Shown in pieces: positions 19,542-29,486 of a stretch of DNA of 64,000 nt. The notes under the pieces were generated by a model. That model had not been told where the DNA came from, did no database searches, and worked only from the letters and a program-made list of their open reading frames with translations. The translations under genes were made by a program, and so were the position numbers. This DNA comes from Cladocopium goreaui (lineage: Eukaryota; Sar; Dinophyceae; Suessiales; Symbiodiniaceae). Where the stretch lies: NCBI GenBank assembly GCA_947184155.2, contig CAMXCT020001659.1, forward strand, positions 62,001 to 126,000, read 5' to 3'. The stretch's first letter is position 1. The number at the start of each line of letters is the position of its first letter.

Positions 19542-22324
19542 ATGGCCAAATCGGCCATAGAGAAAGCCAAAGAAAGGGCACTTGCTGCGAAGAATGCGGA
19601 TTCCAAACCAGCCACACTTGCTTTGTCAGATTCCCAGCCCATAATTAAGTATATATTAGTTAGTGGAAAGATTTTTACATAGTATATACTAAGGCCAGAT
19701 GCACCAGGAGGCACGACTATGATATTTTTAGATTATAAACCTCACAAATGATATATATATAATTATATAATTATATGATCTGATTCAATTGATTATATAT
19801 ATATATCATTTGTGAGTACTAATCCACCTGATTGGTTCCAGCATTTACTTCCTGACCCTGGGAGGCTCATGCAAAGACCTCGACGAGGAAGCTGCAAAAG
19901 CGACTCCGCCTTTGCGGTTGAGGCGGAAATCTAAGTCTACGGAGAAGGTGGACAGCCAAGAGACTTTGAGAATGGGTTCAGCAGAAACTTTGAAACATGG
20001 GGGCAGCGTGGATTCACTTCCAACAGATCCCTGTATCAAACGTTCAACAACCGTGGAACAAAATGAACCGCCCCAGAGCTCCAGAAAGAACAAGGAGAAA
20101 GTTCGACCAGGGTCATCAACTGACAAGCCAAAGAAATCATCTCCTGCTACTTCAATTGCTGCTGAAGTTGAAGAGCCACCCCGGAAACGTTTGAGAAAAG
20201 CAGCTCCACTTGAGTCCCCAGTGAATGTCAAGGCTTTATCTGCAGAAGCGCCCACACCAGCTGAGTGCACCACTGATGACAAGCCCAAGAGGTCGTCCAA
20301 GACTTTGCCAGTGCCTCTCAGGTCACAAACGAAAGCGAAAGCGAAACCCATGCCCAAGAGTAGGAAGTCACCAAAAAAGAAAGCATCTCCCAAAAAAAGA
20401 GATGTCCCCACGGAGAAAGCTGCACCCAAGAAGAAGCCGAAAGCTTCACCCAAGAAGAAGCAGAAAGCTTCACCCAAGCAGCCCGAAGCTGAAGAAGTAC
20501 CGGATGAACAGGAAGAGGAAGAAGATCTAGAAGTACCGGATGAACAGGAAGAAAAGGATCAAGATCCTAATGACAAGAAGAAGCAGTATGCTCATCGCTT
20601 GTACATGCGCTACTGGCGGAACTTGCGAAGTCCGGGTCTCAAAATTTGCAAGCCATTTTTTCATCATGTGTTGTCAACTTATTATATCAAACGTTTTGAT
20701 GATTTGATGAGCTGTTTGATCAACTGTTTCCCAGGCCGGAAAACCCCGAACGAGATCAAGGACTTAGCGAAGAGGTTCAAATACTGCTGGATACTTAGAT
20801 GTTTGAACTAGCCACGCATTGAACTGCAGTGCCATGAAGTTGGATTCATTATAATTAATGATCCAATTTCATAATGAATCCAACTTCATGGCATTAATTT
20901 TGTTTACACTGTGTTTTGAGGCCAAGCCCAACAACAAACGCTGTACGAGGACTTTCTGAAAACCAATGGACAATGGAAACGTGGCTTAGTGTGGAAGGAG
21001 GTGATCAACAAACACCGTGGCACTACACGTGGTGTCAGAAAGTGGTTGACAAAAACACAGCTTGTAGCTCACTTTGAGAGCGAAAAAGTTGCTGAAGCTG
21101 TGGTTCAGCGCAAACGCGACACACCTGGTCTCCAGGCAGAGATTCGAGATCATCCTGAGCTCCCTGGTCCCTATCTCAGATTTCATTGCATGATCCAGCA
21201 CATTCAAAAGTCGATTTCAAGATTGATTTTTTCATATATGTCAGTTCAGATTTCAAGATCAGATTATATTTGTACATGTTCTGCCAGGACTGGAGCAATT
21301 TTTGGTGCTCACGGAGGACGAAGAGGTGCAGGAGGAGGAAAATCTGAGCTGCATCGAGTGCCTCCGATGACTCTGAAAGCAGTTCAACCCCAAAGAAGAA
21401 GAAGAAGGTCAAAGGTAAAGGGAGCAAAGGTGGAAAGAAAAAAGGAAAAAATCAAAAGAAAAGCAAGAAGAATAAGAAGAAAAATAAGAAGAAGAAGTCG
21501 TCGTCTGAGAGTGATGACCCAGAGAAAAAGCAACTTGCCGAAGCTGAGAAGGCCACTAGAAAGGCTAGGACAGTGATGTGTTTAATTTGAACCATGTCCA
21601 CATCATGATTTCAACATTCCAGAATTTCTGTGTTTCAAATTGATTGCAACGATACTTGAAGGCAGTCGGGGATATTACCAAGAAAATCAAAGCTTGCAAT
21701 GTGGAGAAGACCAATGCTGCCAATCTGTTCGGCACTCAATCTCTTCATTGTTTTTTAGTACCAACATTTTCTGGGCTTTGCTATAATTAGGTCAACCAAC
21801 ATCCGAAAAGCTGTCGAGAAGGACATCAACACGGCTCTTACCGGCCTGCTTGAAGCTCGCGCTGCTGCACAGGAAGCCCTGGAGTCAGGTTCAAAGGACA
21901 GGTCGATAGATTTTTTTGATTGCAATATTACATTCAAATGATGAATTCGTTTGGCACAACAATTTTTAAGATTACAATCAGATGCAGTACTGTCAGGATG
22001 TCACTCAAATGGAGAAGGCAGTCAGCAAGAGCAAGGATGCATTGGCCGAAAGTGACAAAGTGATGTTTAGGAAAAAGACTTCAAAGAAGTCCGACAAAGC
22101 AGATTCCAAGGATGATGACTAGCGACTAGATCTATAAGCTAGATGAAGCTATAGGTACGGGTCATGGGAGATGATATGATCCTGATATATCTCGATACTA
22201 TTTATTAATCTCGATTAATTCCACAAAGATATATTATATTAAATGTAATTTCCAAACTATTTTTTGATTTCAGACCGACCCACAACCCATGGATGTTGGG
22301 GAGCAAGCCCAGCCAGAACCTTAG
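19542..22324 (+). CDS. Gene B: lysine-rich protein with RGxRxWLT domain (dinoflagellate multicopy family)
   Basis: The start is ATG 19542, one base after a TTTTTTGACCTTTAG acceptor, the expected arrangement for spliced-leader addition. Exon 1 reads MAKSAIEKAKERALAAKNAD. Exon 2 (19842-20630) begins IYFLTLGGSCKDLDEEAAK, then becomes a histone-H1-like tail with repeated SPKKK/ASPKKR units and an acidic EVPDEQEEEEDLEVPDEQEE stretch. Exon 4 (20927-21166) holds the conserved globular part: LYEDFLKTNGQWKRGLVWKE ... RGTTRGVRKWLTKTQLVAHF ... EIRDHPELPG. Exon 5 (21288-21576) reads LEQFLVLTEDEEVQEEEN, then a very Lys-rich tail; these two parts are one base out of frame near 21345. Later exons (21661-21750, 21792-21890, 21982-22122) are helical. 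The stop is TAG 22120, or TAG 22322 if exon DPQPMDVGEQAQPEP is included. The Lys-rich parts suggest nuclear, nucleic-acid binding. Function unknown. Confidence 0.65.
19741..19816. other. Hairpin intron, CTCACAAATGATATATATAT arms
   Basis: CTCACAAATGATATATATAT (19741) and its complement ending CATTTGTGAG (19816) form a perfect stem of 20 bp or more in intron 1 of gene B. Confidence 0.85.
20830..20893. other. Hairpin intron, perfect 23-bp arms
   Basis: The left arm 20830-20852 (TGCCATGAAGTTGGATTCAT...) is exactly complementary to 20871-20893 (...CCAACTTCATGGCA), with an 18-base loop. It lies between exons reading GRKTPNEIKDLAKRF and LYEDFLKTN. Confidence 0.95.
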
Positions 22325-22633
22325 ACTTCGGATCTGGATTTGAGCTTCAATTTTGAAAGATCGATCATGCGCTTCAGGGACCACAAAAAGGGATTGCGTT
22401 GCAATTGGTAGTTGCTGAATCGTTTTGCTTGAATGAGCCCACCATATAGCCCACCCATTCAAATCAGGGAATCACTTGAACCACGCAGGTGAATCAAATC
22501 CTGATCGACAACACCAGATCGCTTCTGTACTTGATTCTGTAGCATCAGGGGTGCGGTGCTTAATTACTTACATGTGTTCGAAACCCAGCATATATGTCAA
22601 TTAATAATTGTTTCCCTGGTGTGGCCCGGACAG

Positions 22634-25600
22634 GCCTCCATCGAAGAGAAAATGAAGGAGCTCAACGCCTGTGTCCAAGACACTTGGATTTCACCATTCT
22701 GGAGTTCTGCAACAGCTCAATCAAATTCTGGTAATAAACTGGTATCTAGTTGGTTTTGAGATTTGTATCAGATTGTCATTGACTGGTGGTTTGGGTTGGT
22801 GGTTTAGATTGTCAATGATTGTCATTATAGCCCCCTATGACAAGGGATAAATATCATAGCAAAGAGTATATATATATACCCATAATCCCAAACCGCTAAC
22901 CCAAGCCACCAATTAATGATATGAATTCATCTCATTGGGGACATTTCTCAGGACACTCCATGTGGGCTACCTGCGGAGATCCACAAGCTTGGCAGCTTTA
23001 GCAAGTTCAACCGTGCTCGAGATTTTAGACGATCTTTGGGGATTCCAGTGGACCGGGTGTCCAAAATCAAAACCATTCTGGGTCCATGGTTTTGAAACTG
23101 TTTCATACCAAATAATCGATTTCAATCGGTTTGTGTACTACTACATTGGTTTTGATTAGTTGAAATTGTTCCAGACCAAACAATTGGTTTATCAACATTA
23201 ACTATTTTAAGTTCCTTGGTGAGGAGCCTATTCAGGTGGAAACCATTGTGAAAGAAAATCTTTCTGGAGATGATTACACTACCAAGCCCACAAAGCTTCC
23301 GGTGTTCCTTCCTGAACATTTGCTAAGCTATCTCTTTGGGAATCTTTGCATGGAGATTGGGGATGATGCGGTGGAAAAATATTGGAGCCATGCCAAAATA
23401 CACAACTGCCCGTGGAAAGATATATCCCCAGGATATCATTGCCCACTGGGTTTGTATGGGGATGGTGCAAAGTATGCCCCAACTGGTGAGAAGATCATCG
23501 CATTTTTTCTCAACATAGTTCTTTGGGCACCAAAATCAAGTCGGATGTCGCGGTGGCTCCTCTTCAGCGTGGAGAATGACCAAAGCCTTGGCCCAGCAAC
23601 TTTGAACCCACTACTGGCCCCAATCGTGCAGTCTCTTTGCAAGTGCTTTAATGGACTTCCTATCTTGGGGAGAAAAATGCATTTTGCAGTGTCTGAATTA
23701 CGGGGCGATTGGGAATGGATGGTGGCACTGTTTGATTTACAACGATCTTGGCGAACCAGTACATTTTGCTGGCGGTGTGATGTCAGTAAAAGACCTGGTG
23801 ATGATTTATCTTTCTGGGATTTGTCCGATGTTCCAGAATGGGAACGAACACAGTTGTCACATGTGGAATTTCTTGCGAAGATGATACTCCCTGCAACTGC
23901 CAGACCCTTAGATAGAAACATGTTATTTTTGTTTATTTTTGGGAAATTTACATGTTGAAATATATATATATATAATTCAACATGTAAATTATATATTTCA
24001 AGTTGGGATGATCATCATACAGATTAAATTTATCCTGGTACCGGGGGCTTAGCCAAGGTCCCCTTTTGCTATTGCCGAATTTTGATTACCGGATCCTGCG
24101 GCACTGCAGCCTGCACAACTTGAATCTTGGCATCATGAGCACTGCCAATGGGGGATCTTTGCTACTTGGTGCAAAAATCATTCCCACCATGTTCCCACCA
24201 GAGTCTTCTGGATGTTTGAGCGAAATCTGTCAAATAATTAATAAGATAAACATCTTTCAAAGAAATCCGTGAACATTCTCACATCCCAGGTTGCTATTGG
24301 CAGACCTTGGCTACTTTGGTTGCCCTGAGACTCTGACGTTGCGCCAGCGATTAGCTATTGCATACAAGGATTTCCGTCAATGGTGCAAGGTGAACAAAAT
24401 TAAATGTGGGCAGCCCTTATTCAAAGAGACGTCAGTATCTTGCCATATTTTTCTGAATATTCCATAAGTTGAAATTGGCATTGGAAAACAATGTGAGCAG
24501 TGTCAAAAACCCTGGTTTATTGATTATGATTTTGCTTTGCGCGCGCCGTGACTTGCATATTGGGAATTATCATCATCCATTTTGGGAACCCCCAGTAACC
24601 AACCAATGTCAGGAATTTACATCAAGATGTTTGACACTACTTATAATGCATCCCTGAAATCATATCTGATCAGGTATGGTCACAAACTGGTGGTGCCTAC
24701 ATGAACGCCAAAGGGTACAACAACAGATGTATCTTGGGATGGCTTGCAGATTGCTTGGCCATTGTGGTGAAAAGCGATATCCCTGCAGATCGATTTGTTG
24801 GGGCTTGGATCCAATCCCAAGTGAATGCCAACAACATGACTTGGCCCATGCATGAAATGCTGGAACCGTCAGCTATCTGTTTGACATTTGGATTATGCAA
24901 TATGACAAAGCTTTGCCAAATTCTTTCCATGGTATATCGATATCGACAAAAATTATGGTCCCAACTTTTACATTTTACCCTCATGCCTTTCCACCATCTT
25001 CCACCATTCCCAAGCTCAGGGATGCACTCAACCGGATGTTTTTGACAATGGAGTCATCTGGGAGATACCTGTGACTCGGTTTGGCCAATGGATATTGGAT
25101 CACAAATCCAATGTGCATGTTTTGAAAATCGGATTTTTTTACTAGCGAACCCAAGGACCGAACAACAAGCAGATCTGATTTACTCCCATGGGATGATGTT
25201 CTTACGGACTCATCGGTTCCTGACATTTCTATCCCAGAGGCGGGGACCCACAGGTTTTGAGAATCAGGTAAAAATTGGTGGGTCTTTTACTGCCCTGCAG
25301 GCACAACCTGATGTTTTGGATATCTCGGCCGAAAATCCATGCAACTTGGCATCACAAAAATAAAATAAAGTAGATTGAATCCGTTGTACATCTAATTTTG
25401 TCCAAGCGCGTTTTTTTTGTGTGTTAACGTTTGTGCGTCCGTGCATGGATCTAAGATGGTGCACCACCAGCTTCGAGATTGCAAAGCGCGACGTTTCTTG
25501 GCAACACGACAGTGTTGATATAATTGGGGATTTTAATGGGGATGATTATGGTTATTAGATCATGGGAACCCTGGCGCTAAATAAAAAAATCAAAGAGACC

Positions 25601-25968
25601 CACAACAGGATTTTGATCGCTAGTGTGCATGAACATCATATCATATCATATCCAACAGCCCTGGGGCCCAGGGTACAACATCAGAATGGAGCACACCTTT
25701 ATCGATGAGGATCAGATGAAGTGGTGTAAGCGCCACTTAGCTGATCATGATCACGTTGGAAACGTGTTTTTGTATCAAATGCATTGCCTTTTCCCATATT
25801 TTCCCCCATCACCCCAAATACCCATTTCCTGTCCGAGGACTTTGCCAGTTATCTGATAGACGCAATCTTGCCCAGTCCATTGCCAAAAAGGCACCCGTTA
25901 GATTGGTTGCAATGAAGTTTCACATCAACAAATTAAACAAGATCAACAAACGGAGGGAGATGAGATAG
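22634..25968 (+). CDS. Gene C: YWSH / GDWEW domain protein (dinoflagellate multicopy family)
   Basis: About 11 exons: 22634-22735, 22952-23098, 23236-23935, 24058-24173, 24290-24432, 24674-24930, 25020-25071, 25156-25267, perhaps 25456-25502, 25659-25740, and a terminal exon ending TAG 25966. Landmarks in order: LPVFLPEHLLSYLF; EKYWSHAKIHNCPW; LYGDGAKYAPTGEKIIAFFL; LWAPKSSRMSRWLLFSVEND; FAVSELRGDWEWMVALFDLQ; TFCWRCDVSK; LRHCSLHNLNLGIMSTANGG; YNNRCILGWLADC; MFLTMESSGRYL; SHGMMFLRTHRFLTFL; HTFIDEDQMKWCKRHL. This whole order matches, from memory, a protein family repeated hundreds of times in symbiodiniacean genomes. It has no experimentally known role; a transposase-like origin has seemed plausible to me but is unproven. 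It follows gene B by about 300 bp on the same strand. No frame break was seen in the large third exon. Confidence 0.7.
22785..22910. other. Hairpin intron related to family 2 ends
   Basis: GGTGGTTTGGGTTGGTGGTT (22785) pairs with AACCGCTAACCCAAGCCACC (22891) with few mismatches. The words echo the GGTTGGTGGTTTGG end of the family-2 MITE, hinting that this intron derives from such an element. Confidence 0.65.
23945..23990. other. Hairpin intron, AATTTACATGTTGAA arms
   Basis: Perfect 15-bp arms around an AT microsatellite, at the end of the long third exon of gene C. Confidence 0.85.
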
Positions 25969-26099
25969 AAAAAACACCGGCCCGTTTGTCCGCTGGGTGG
26001 GCGCACATGTGCATGATCAGCACAATGGTGGATGTTCGGCCAACGATGGCCAATTGAGCGGCTCAGGCTGCAGCTGGGTTGGATGGATCCTTGGATCCT

Positions 26100-26160
26100 G
26101 GGAATTAATAATATAATAATATAATATATATATATATAACATATATATATATATATATAT
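26100..26160. repeat. AT microsatellite between gene C and the next ORF
   Basis: TAATATAATAATATAATATA followed by long TA runs. Confidence 0.8.
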
Positions 26161-26205
26161 CAGCAGTCAATGATTGTCTTTAAGTAAAGTCATGGTTTTA
26201 CTTGG

Positions 26206-26232
26206 ACGACAAAGTTTAACTTTGTTCTTGGA
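26206..26232. repeat. Third copy of the ACAAAGTTTAACTTTGT palindrome
   Basis: GACGACAAAGTTTAACTTTG then TTCTTGGAAGC matches the copy at 12611 (GACAAAGTTTAACTTTGTC then TTTGGAAGC) beyond the palindrome itself, so this is a shared repeat. Confidence 0.75.
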
Positions 26233-26271
26233 AGCAGTGGGATTGGACCTTTTGCTTGGGCATTTCTTTTC

Positions 26272-26964
26272 GTGGGGGGAATTCTCTCACGAATTTGTTG
26301 CCAAGGCTGGCGATGGCTGGCCCAAAATGCAAGAAACCGAGCAGACCAGATGTTGTCGCTTTGCGGATTTGTACCGTACTCGCCTTTGGCTCTGCTGAGC
26401 TCCTTGAGAAGGCAAAGGAGAGAGATGTTGTCTCGAAGCGCTGATCCTCGAGCCCTTCTCATGGACACACCACTGCAAATACCACTTGTGACACCAAATG
26501 TCGAATCTCATGCCGTGCCCGGACCAATAGAGAAAGCTGCGAAGGTTCTGTTTGCGTTCTTCATTGCAATGGTCTTCATGGACGTCGGCTGGCATTTATT
26601 CAGCAAAGAGAGCTCGGGTCTACTCGATCTCGAACCGTTAGCTGGTCGTTTAGCTTCTTTATTACTTAATTTATTGTTCTGGGCCATGGGCTGGTCAAGT
26701 GTTGCAGTGGGACGTTTTGCATGGACTTGCTTCAGAAGTCAAATCAGGCATCGCTTTCCTTCATTTGTAAGACGCAATTCTGCCTACCGAAATGCACCGC
26801 ATCCAGATGTTATCGTTCTTCTCCTGATGGTGGTCTTCATGGCAGGGAATAGGTTTTTTCGTACTTATATTGTCGTACCATATACTAACTCATATTGTGA
26901 TCCCCGTTCGAACAGAATGGGAGGCCTTGTGCCCCCTTTCAAGGCCTTTCCAGGCTTAAATTAA
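26272..26964 (+). CDS. Possible membrane protein with three hydrophobic segments
   Basis: The downstream two thirds look coding: TPLQIPLVTPNVESHAVPGP, then the hydrophobic segments LFAFFIAMVFMDVGWHLF, LASLLLNLLFWAMGWSSVAV and VIVLLLMVVFMAGNRFF, ending in TAA at 26962. The first third is less convincing. Another frame there starts MAGPKCKKPSRPDVVALR after an AAGGCTGGCG context, stops at SKR, and may be the real N-terminus if a frameshift or small intron joins them. The first hydrophobic segment resembles the C-terminal helix of the caspase-like protein (SELFAFLIFVALCW), and both loci share the GACAAAGTTTAACTTTG repeat. No family recognised. Confidence 0.4.
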   Translation: MGGILSRICCQGWRWLAQNARNRADQMLSLCGFVPYSPLALLSSLRRQRREMLSRSADPRALLMDTPLQIPLVTPNVESHAVPGPIEKAAKVLFAFFIAMVFMDVGWHLFSKESSGLLDLEPLAGRLASLLLNLLFWAMGWSSVAVGRFAWTCFRSQIRHRFPSFVRRNSAYRNAPHPDVIVLLLMVVFMAGNRFFRTYIVVPYTNSYCDPRSNRMGGLVPPFKAFPGLN

Positions 26965-26997
26965 GATGAAAAAATGGGGATGGGCCAGGCATTTCGC

Positions 26998-27053
26998 TGC
27001 GAAATATATTCTGATATATTCTGATCATATCTGCGAAATGAGCATTTCGCTCT
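26998..27053. other. Hairpin cluster with ATTTCGC/GCGAAAT words
   Basis: GCATTTCGCTGCGAAATAT is palindromic. GCGAAATGAGCATTTCGC 40 bp on is a second one and can also pair with the first. Confidence 0.6.
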
Positions 27054-27490
27054 TCAAGTGACACCGCCCGCGCCGCTCAGAAAATTGTAGCGAGCTTTGT
27101 TGCTTGAGCCACGGAGGAAAGATGACCCCAACTGAGGAACCAAGCCTTTGGGGCTCAGGTGGTGAGACCCGCACCAGCCAACTTTGAGTGGTTTTTGGGA
27201 TGTTTTGACTTGTTCAATCAGGGGTTCTCCTGTTGCTCGGTTTAAGGCATTCATTCAACTGCTGGTTGACTATATTGCCTGGAAGTTGATTATGATTGGT
27301 GATGCTATATCTGGAACCTTGCCATTTTGCCAAATTTCCCTTGCCTTTCCGTAGTGGCGCTTTCTATAAAAGGTGGTGCGCCCGAATCATGTGGGTTGAT
27401 GACATGCTGGGTTAATGGTGATTTAACAATCATTTATAGTACTGTAATCATTTATAATAAGATTGAATATCTGGTTGGTGGTTTGGAACA

Positions 27491-28837
27491 AGCCGTGGGC
27501 TCTACACCTACCAGCAGGTGCGGCCGTGCCCTGCTGATCGTAGAGCGTTTCGTTCACCGTGTTGTGCCATGGATCGTCATGGATCTTGCTGAAGTTGACG
27601 CTGGAGGTAGCTCTTTGATGTGGTCATGGTGGTCTTTGATCCTGTGCATGTGCGCCACTTGGTCCTCTGTCCGTGATGGGACTGGTCTGGTGCTTACTGG
27701 CCTCTTGGATGGAGCTCCTGAAGTGCTCACTCTGCTGGATGTTGTCCTGGTGCAGCAAGTCTCTATTCCGTTGCTGAAGGTGGATGATGGTACTAAGGTG
27801 TTGTTTCACTCACTGCATACCTGGGAGGACTTCTTCAAACTGGTCGATGCTTGCTGCGGGTTTGATGGTCCTACACATGGGGCCCATGCCGTTGGTGTGC
27901 AAACCATGGTTGCTGTTGACTCTAGTGCCCGTATGGTGACCTTACACAAGGTTCATGGAGGATGTGAGTATGTGATCGGTGATGCTGGCTGTCCCCAGGT
28001 GATCGCTGGAGTGTGGTCCACGTGTAATCATGCTGCGGTGAAGAGTGTGGGATTTTCATGTCAGCCGTTTTCCCAGTTTGGTGATCGGAAAGGAGGGGCA
28101 GACCCTTGTGCTATGTCCCTTCCGAACAACCTTAGAGCTGCACCGTCTCAGCGTGTTCATGGTTTGGTGCTTTCATGCGTTGTCCCTGCATGCAGAGATC
28201 CGTTCGTCTCACAACACCTTGATAGGTTTGTCGACTGGTCTGGATTTGTGAAGGAGAACATCACCCTTGAGCTCTCTGCTTTTGGTCAAGTACAACCGTT
28301 GATGCAGAACCAAACACAGATTGACGGGCAGTTTCTGGAGTTCACCCACCATCAGTCTCAACAAGTTTCGAATCTACAGGCCCTGATGCAGGCCCCGTCT
28401 CAACACTTTTACGGACAAAGTGAGACCCAGTATCAGTGCATCCAGGCTATGTTTGAGAATCAGCTTTCTCATATACGTGGCTTGTTGCGGAAGCGACTGA
28501 GAGATGATGGTGAATGTGGGGGTGGGCCTGAACTGCATGGCCCTCACAGTGGTATGATGATGATGGGGTCTTGTTGTGCCGTGTGGGTACTTGCTGCTCT
28601 GATGCCCTTCTACCAGTTTTTGGGGTTTGTGTCAACTGCCTTTTCCGTCGGGGCCTGCCACTGTGTCAGGTCTTGGTTGTTTACGCTGTTGATCTTTTTC
28701 AATGTTTGTTGGCTTGGAGAGACATCGTCTCCAGGTCCGGTTCAGGCTTTGCTGCCGTCTTGACCGTAGAGTCACCACAGTCAAAGCACTGTCTTCCCAA
28801 CCCAAGACAGTGCGATACACAAAGCGGTACAAAAAAG
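27491..28837 (+). mobile_element. LINE-like retro-insertion carrying a methyltransferase ORF
   Basis: The insertion is bounded by a 15-bp direct repeat TGGTGGTTTGGAACA (27476-27490 and 28838-28852) and ends in ACAAAAAAG. This fits target-primed insertion with a short A-rich tail. It contains the methyltransferase ORF but no reverse transcriptase, so it is an internally deleted or non-autonomous copy. Confidence 0.7.
27492..28763 (+). CDS. Cytosine-5 DNA methyltransferase-like ORF of a dinoflagellate LINE type, truncated
   Basis: The frame is open from upstream MITE sequence at 27327 to TGA at 28761. Element-derived protein starts about 27492, so no true start codon is evident. Recognisable parts: GFDGPTHGAHAVGVQTMVAV (degenerate motif I and strand 2), DSSARMVTLHKVHGG, then GFSCQPFSQFGDRKGG at about 28050-28095 with the catalytic Cys of motif IV, then VLSCVVPACRDPFVSQHLDR. 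In related ORFs I recall LECV..A at the last place, so the motif VI Glu seems replaced by Ser. The tail is hydrophobic and ends NVCWLGETSSPGPVQ. Methyltransferase-bearing LINEs have been described in Symbiodinium. This copy lacks RT and the target recognition part, so it is probably inactive. Confidence 0.7.
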   Translation, partial: AVGSTPTSRCGRALLIVERFVHRVVPWIVMDLAEVDAGGSSLMWSWWSLILCMCATWSSVRDGTGLVLTGLLDGAPEVLTLLDVVLVQQVSIPLLKVDDGTKVLFHSLHTWEDFFKLVDACCGFDGPTHGAHAVGVQTMVAVDSSARMVTLHKVHGGCEYVIGDAGCPQVIAGVWSTCNHAAVKSVGFSCQPFSQFGDRKGGADPCAMSLPNNLRAAPSQRVHGLVLSCVVPACRDPFVSQHLDRFVDWSGFVKENITLELSAFGQVQPLMQNQTQIDGQFLEFTHHQSQQVSNLQALMQAPSQHFYGQSETQYQCIQAMFENQLSHIRGLLRKRLRDDGECGGGPELHGPHSGMMMMGSCCAVWVLAALMPFYQFLGFVSTAFSVGACHCVRSWLFTLLIFFNVCWLGETSSPGPVQALLPS

Positions 28838-28969
28838 TGGTGGTTTGGAACATGCATTTTATTTTTCCATATATTGGGATTATTCCAACTGACTTTCATC
28901 TTTTTCAATCTTTTTCACAGGGGTTGAAACCACCAACCAGATAGAGATATGATATACAGTACCTACCAT

Positions 28970-29045
28970 GAACCCAACTTATGATTATATTGTTGTGAAT
29001 GATGAATCAACTTAACTAACATTACTCGGGGCACCATCTTGTGTG
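28970..29045. repeat. Family 3 repeat end (GGGGCACCATCTTGTG)
   Basis: A right-hand end of the ...GGGGCACCACCTTGTAG family. The opposite end type occurs at 29240. Confidence 0.5.
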
Positions 29046-29239
29046 ATGTTGTTGTTTTTTCTGCGCCCATCACCTCGTTGCCCAGAATTGGGTGAATCCC
29101 CTATATTTTACTACTGGGGGGTTAAAACTATTATTTCAACCATAATTAGATTTTCCCAGAAATATGAAGTAAATGTAATCTTTAAATTACACCTAGAAAC
29201 ACTTTTAGGCCTCTTGTTGGGGGTTCCAGTTTAGCATGT

Positions 29240-29345
29240 GGGCTGTGTTCAACACAAGGTGCCCCCCCAGTTTTAAGTCAGTATCCCCGGTAGCTTTATA
29301 TAAATATATCTACCATGAAGCAGAATTAACTAGGCCAACTTAGCT
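29240..29345. repeat. Family 3 repeat end (ACACAAGGTGCCCCCCC)
   Basis: Left-end type followed by AGTTTTAAGTCAGTATCCCC, as at 33069 (AGTTATAAGTTGG). Confidence 0.5.
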
Positions 29346-29486
29346 GCAGAAGTGCTTGGAGGAGTATCCCACAGATCGTATCTGGTTAGTAACCATAAAA
29401 TGAGATAACCCCACAAAATGAAGACTTACCACTTACTAAGTGGGATGATGCTCTGGCATTGATCATGGTTATCCCCCACCCCGCAG

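Larger units (their letters stand above)
27471..28940. mobile_element. Family 2 MITE split by the methyltransferase retro-insertion
   Basis: The MITE left end CTGGTTGGTGGTTTGGAACA is at 27471. The rest, from GTGGTTTGGAACATGC to AAACCACCAACCAG, is at 28839-28940. Joined, the parts make about 108 bp, the normal family-2 length. Flanking tetramers ATAT and ATAG are nearly the expected 4-bp duplication. Confidence 0.8.

Noticed and set aside
19845..20477. Minus-strand 210-residue frame
   Set aside because: It is a shadow of the Lys-rich exon of gene B; the plus frame has splice sites and domain continuity.
27471..28940. Pack-type capture of the methyltransferase by a MITE
   Set aside because: The 15-bp repeat and A-rich end at the insert borders fit retro-insertion into the MITE better.
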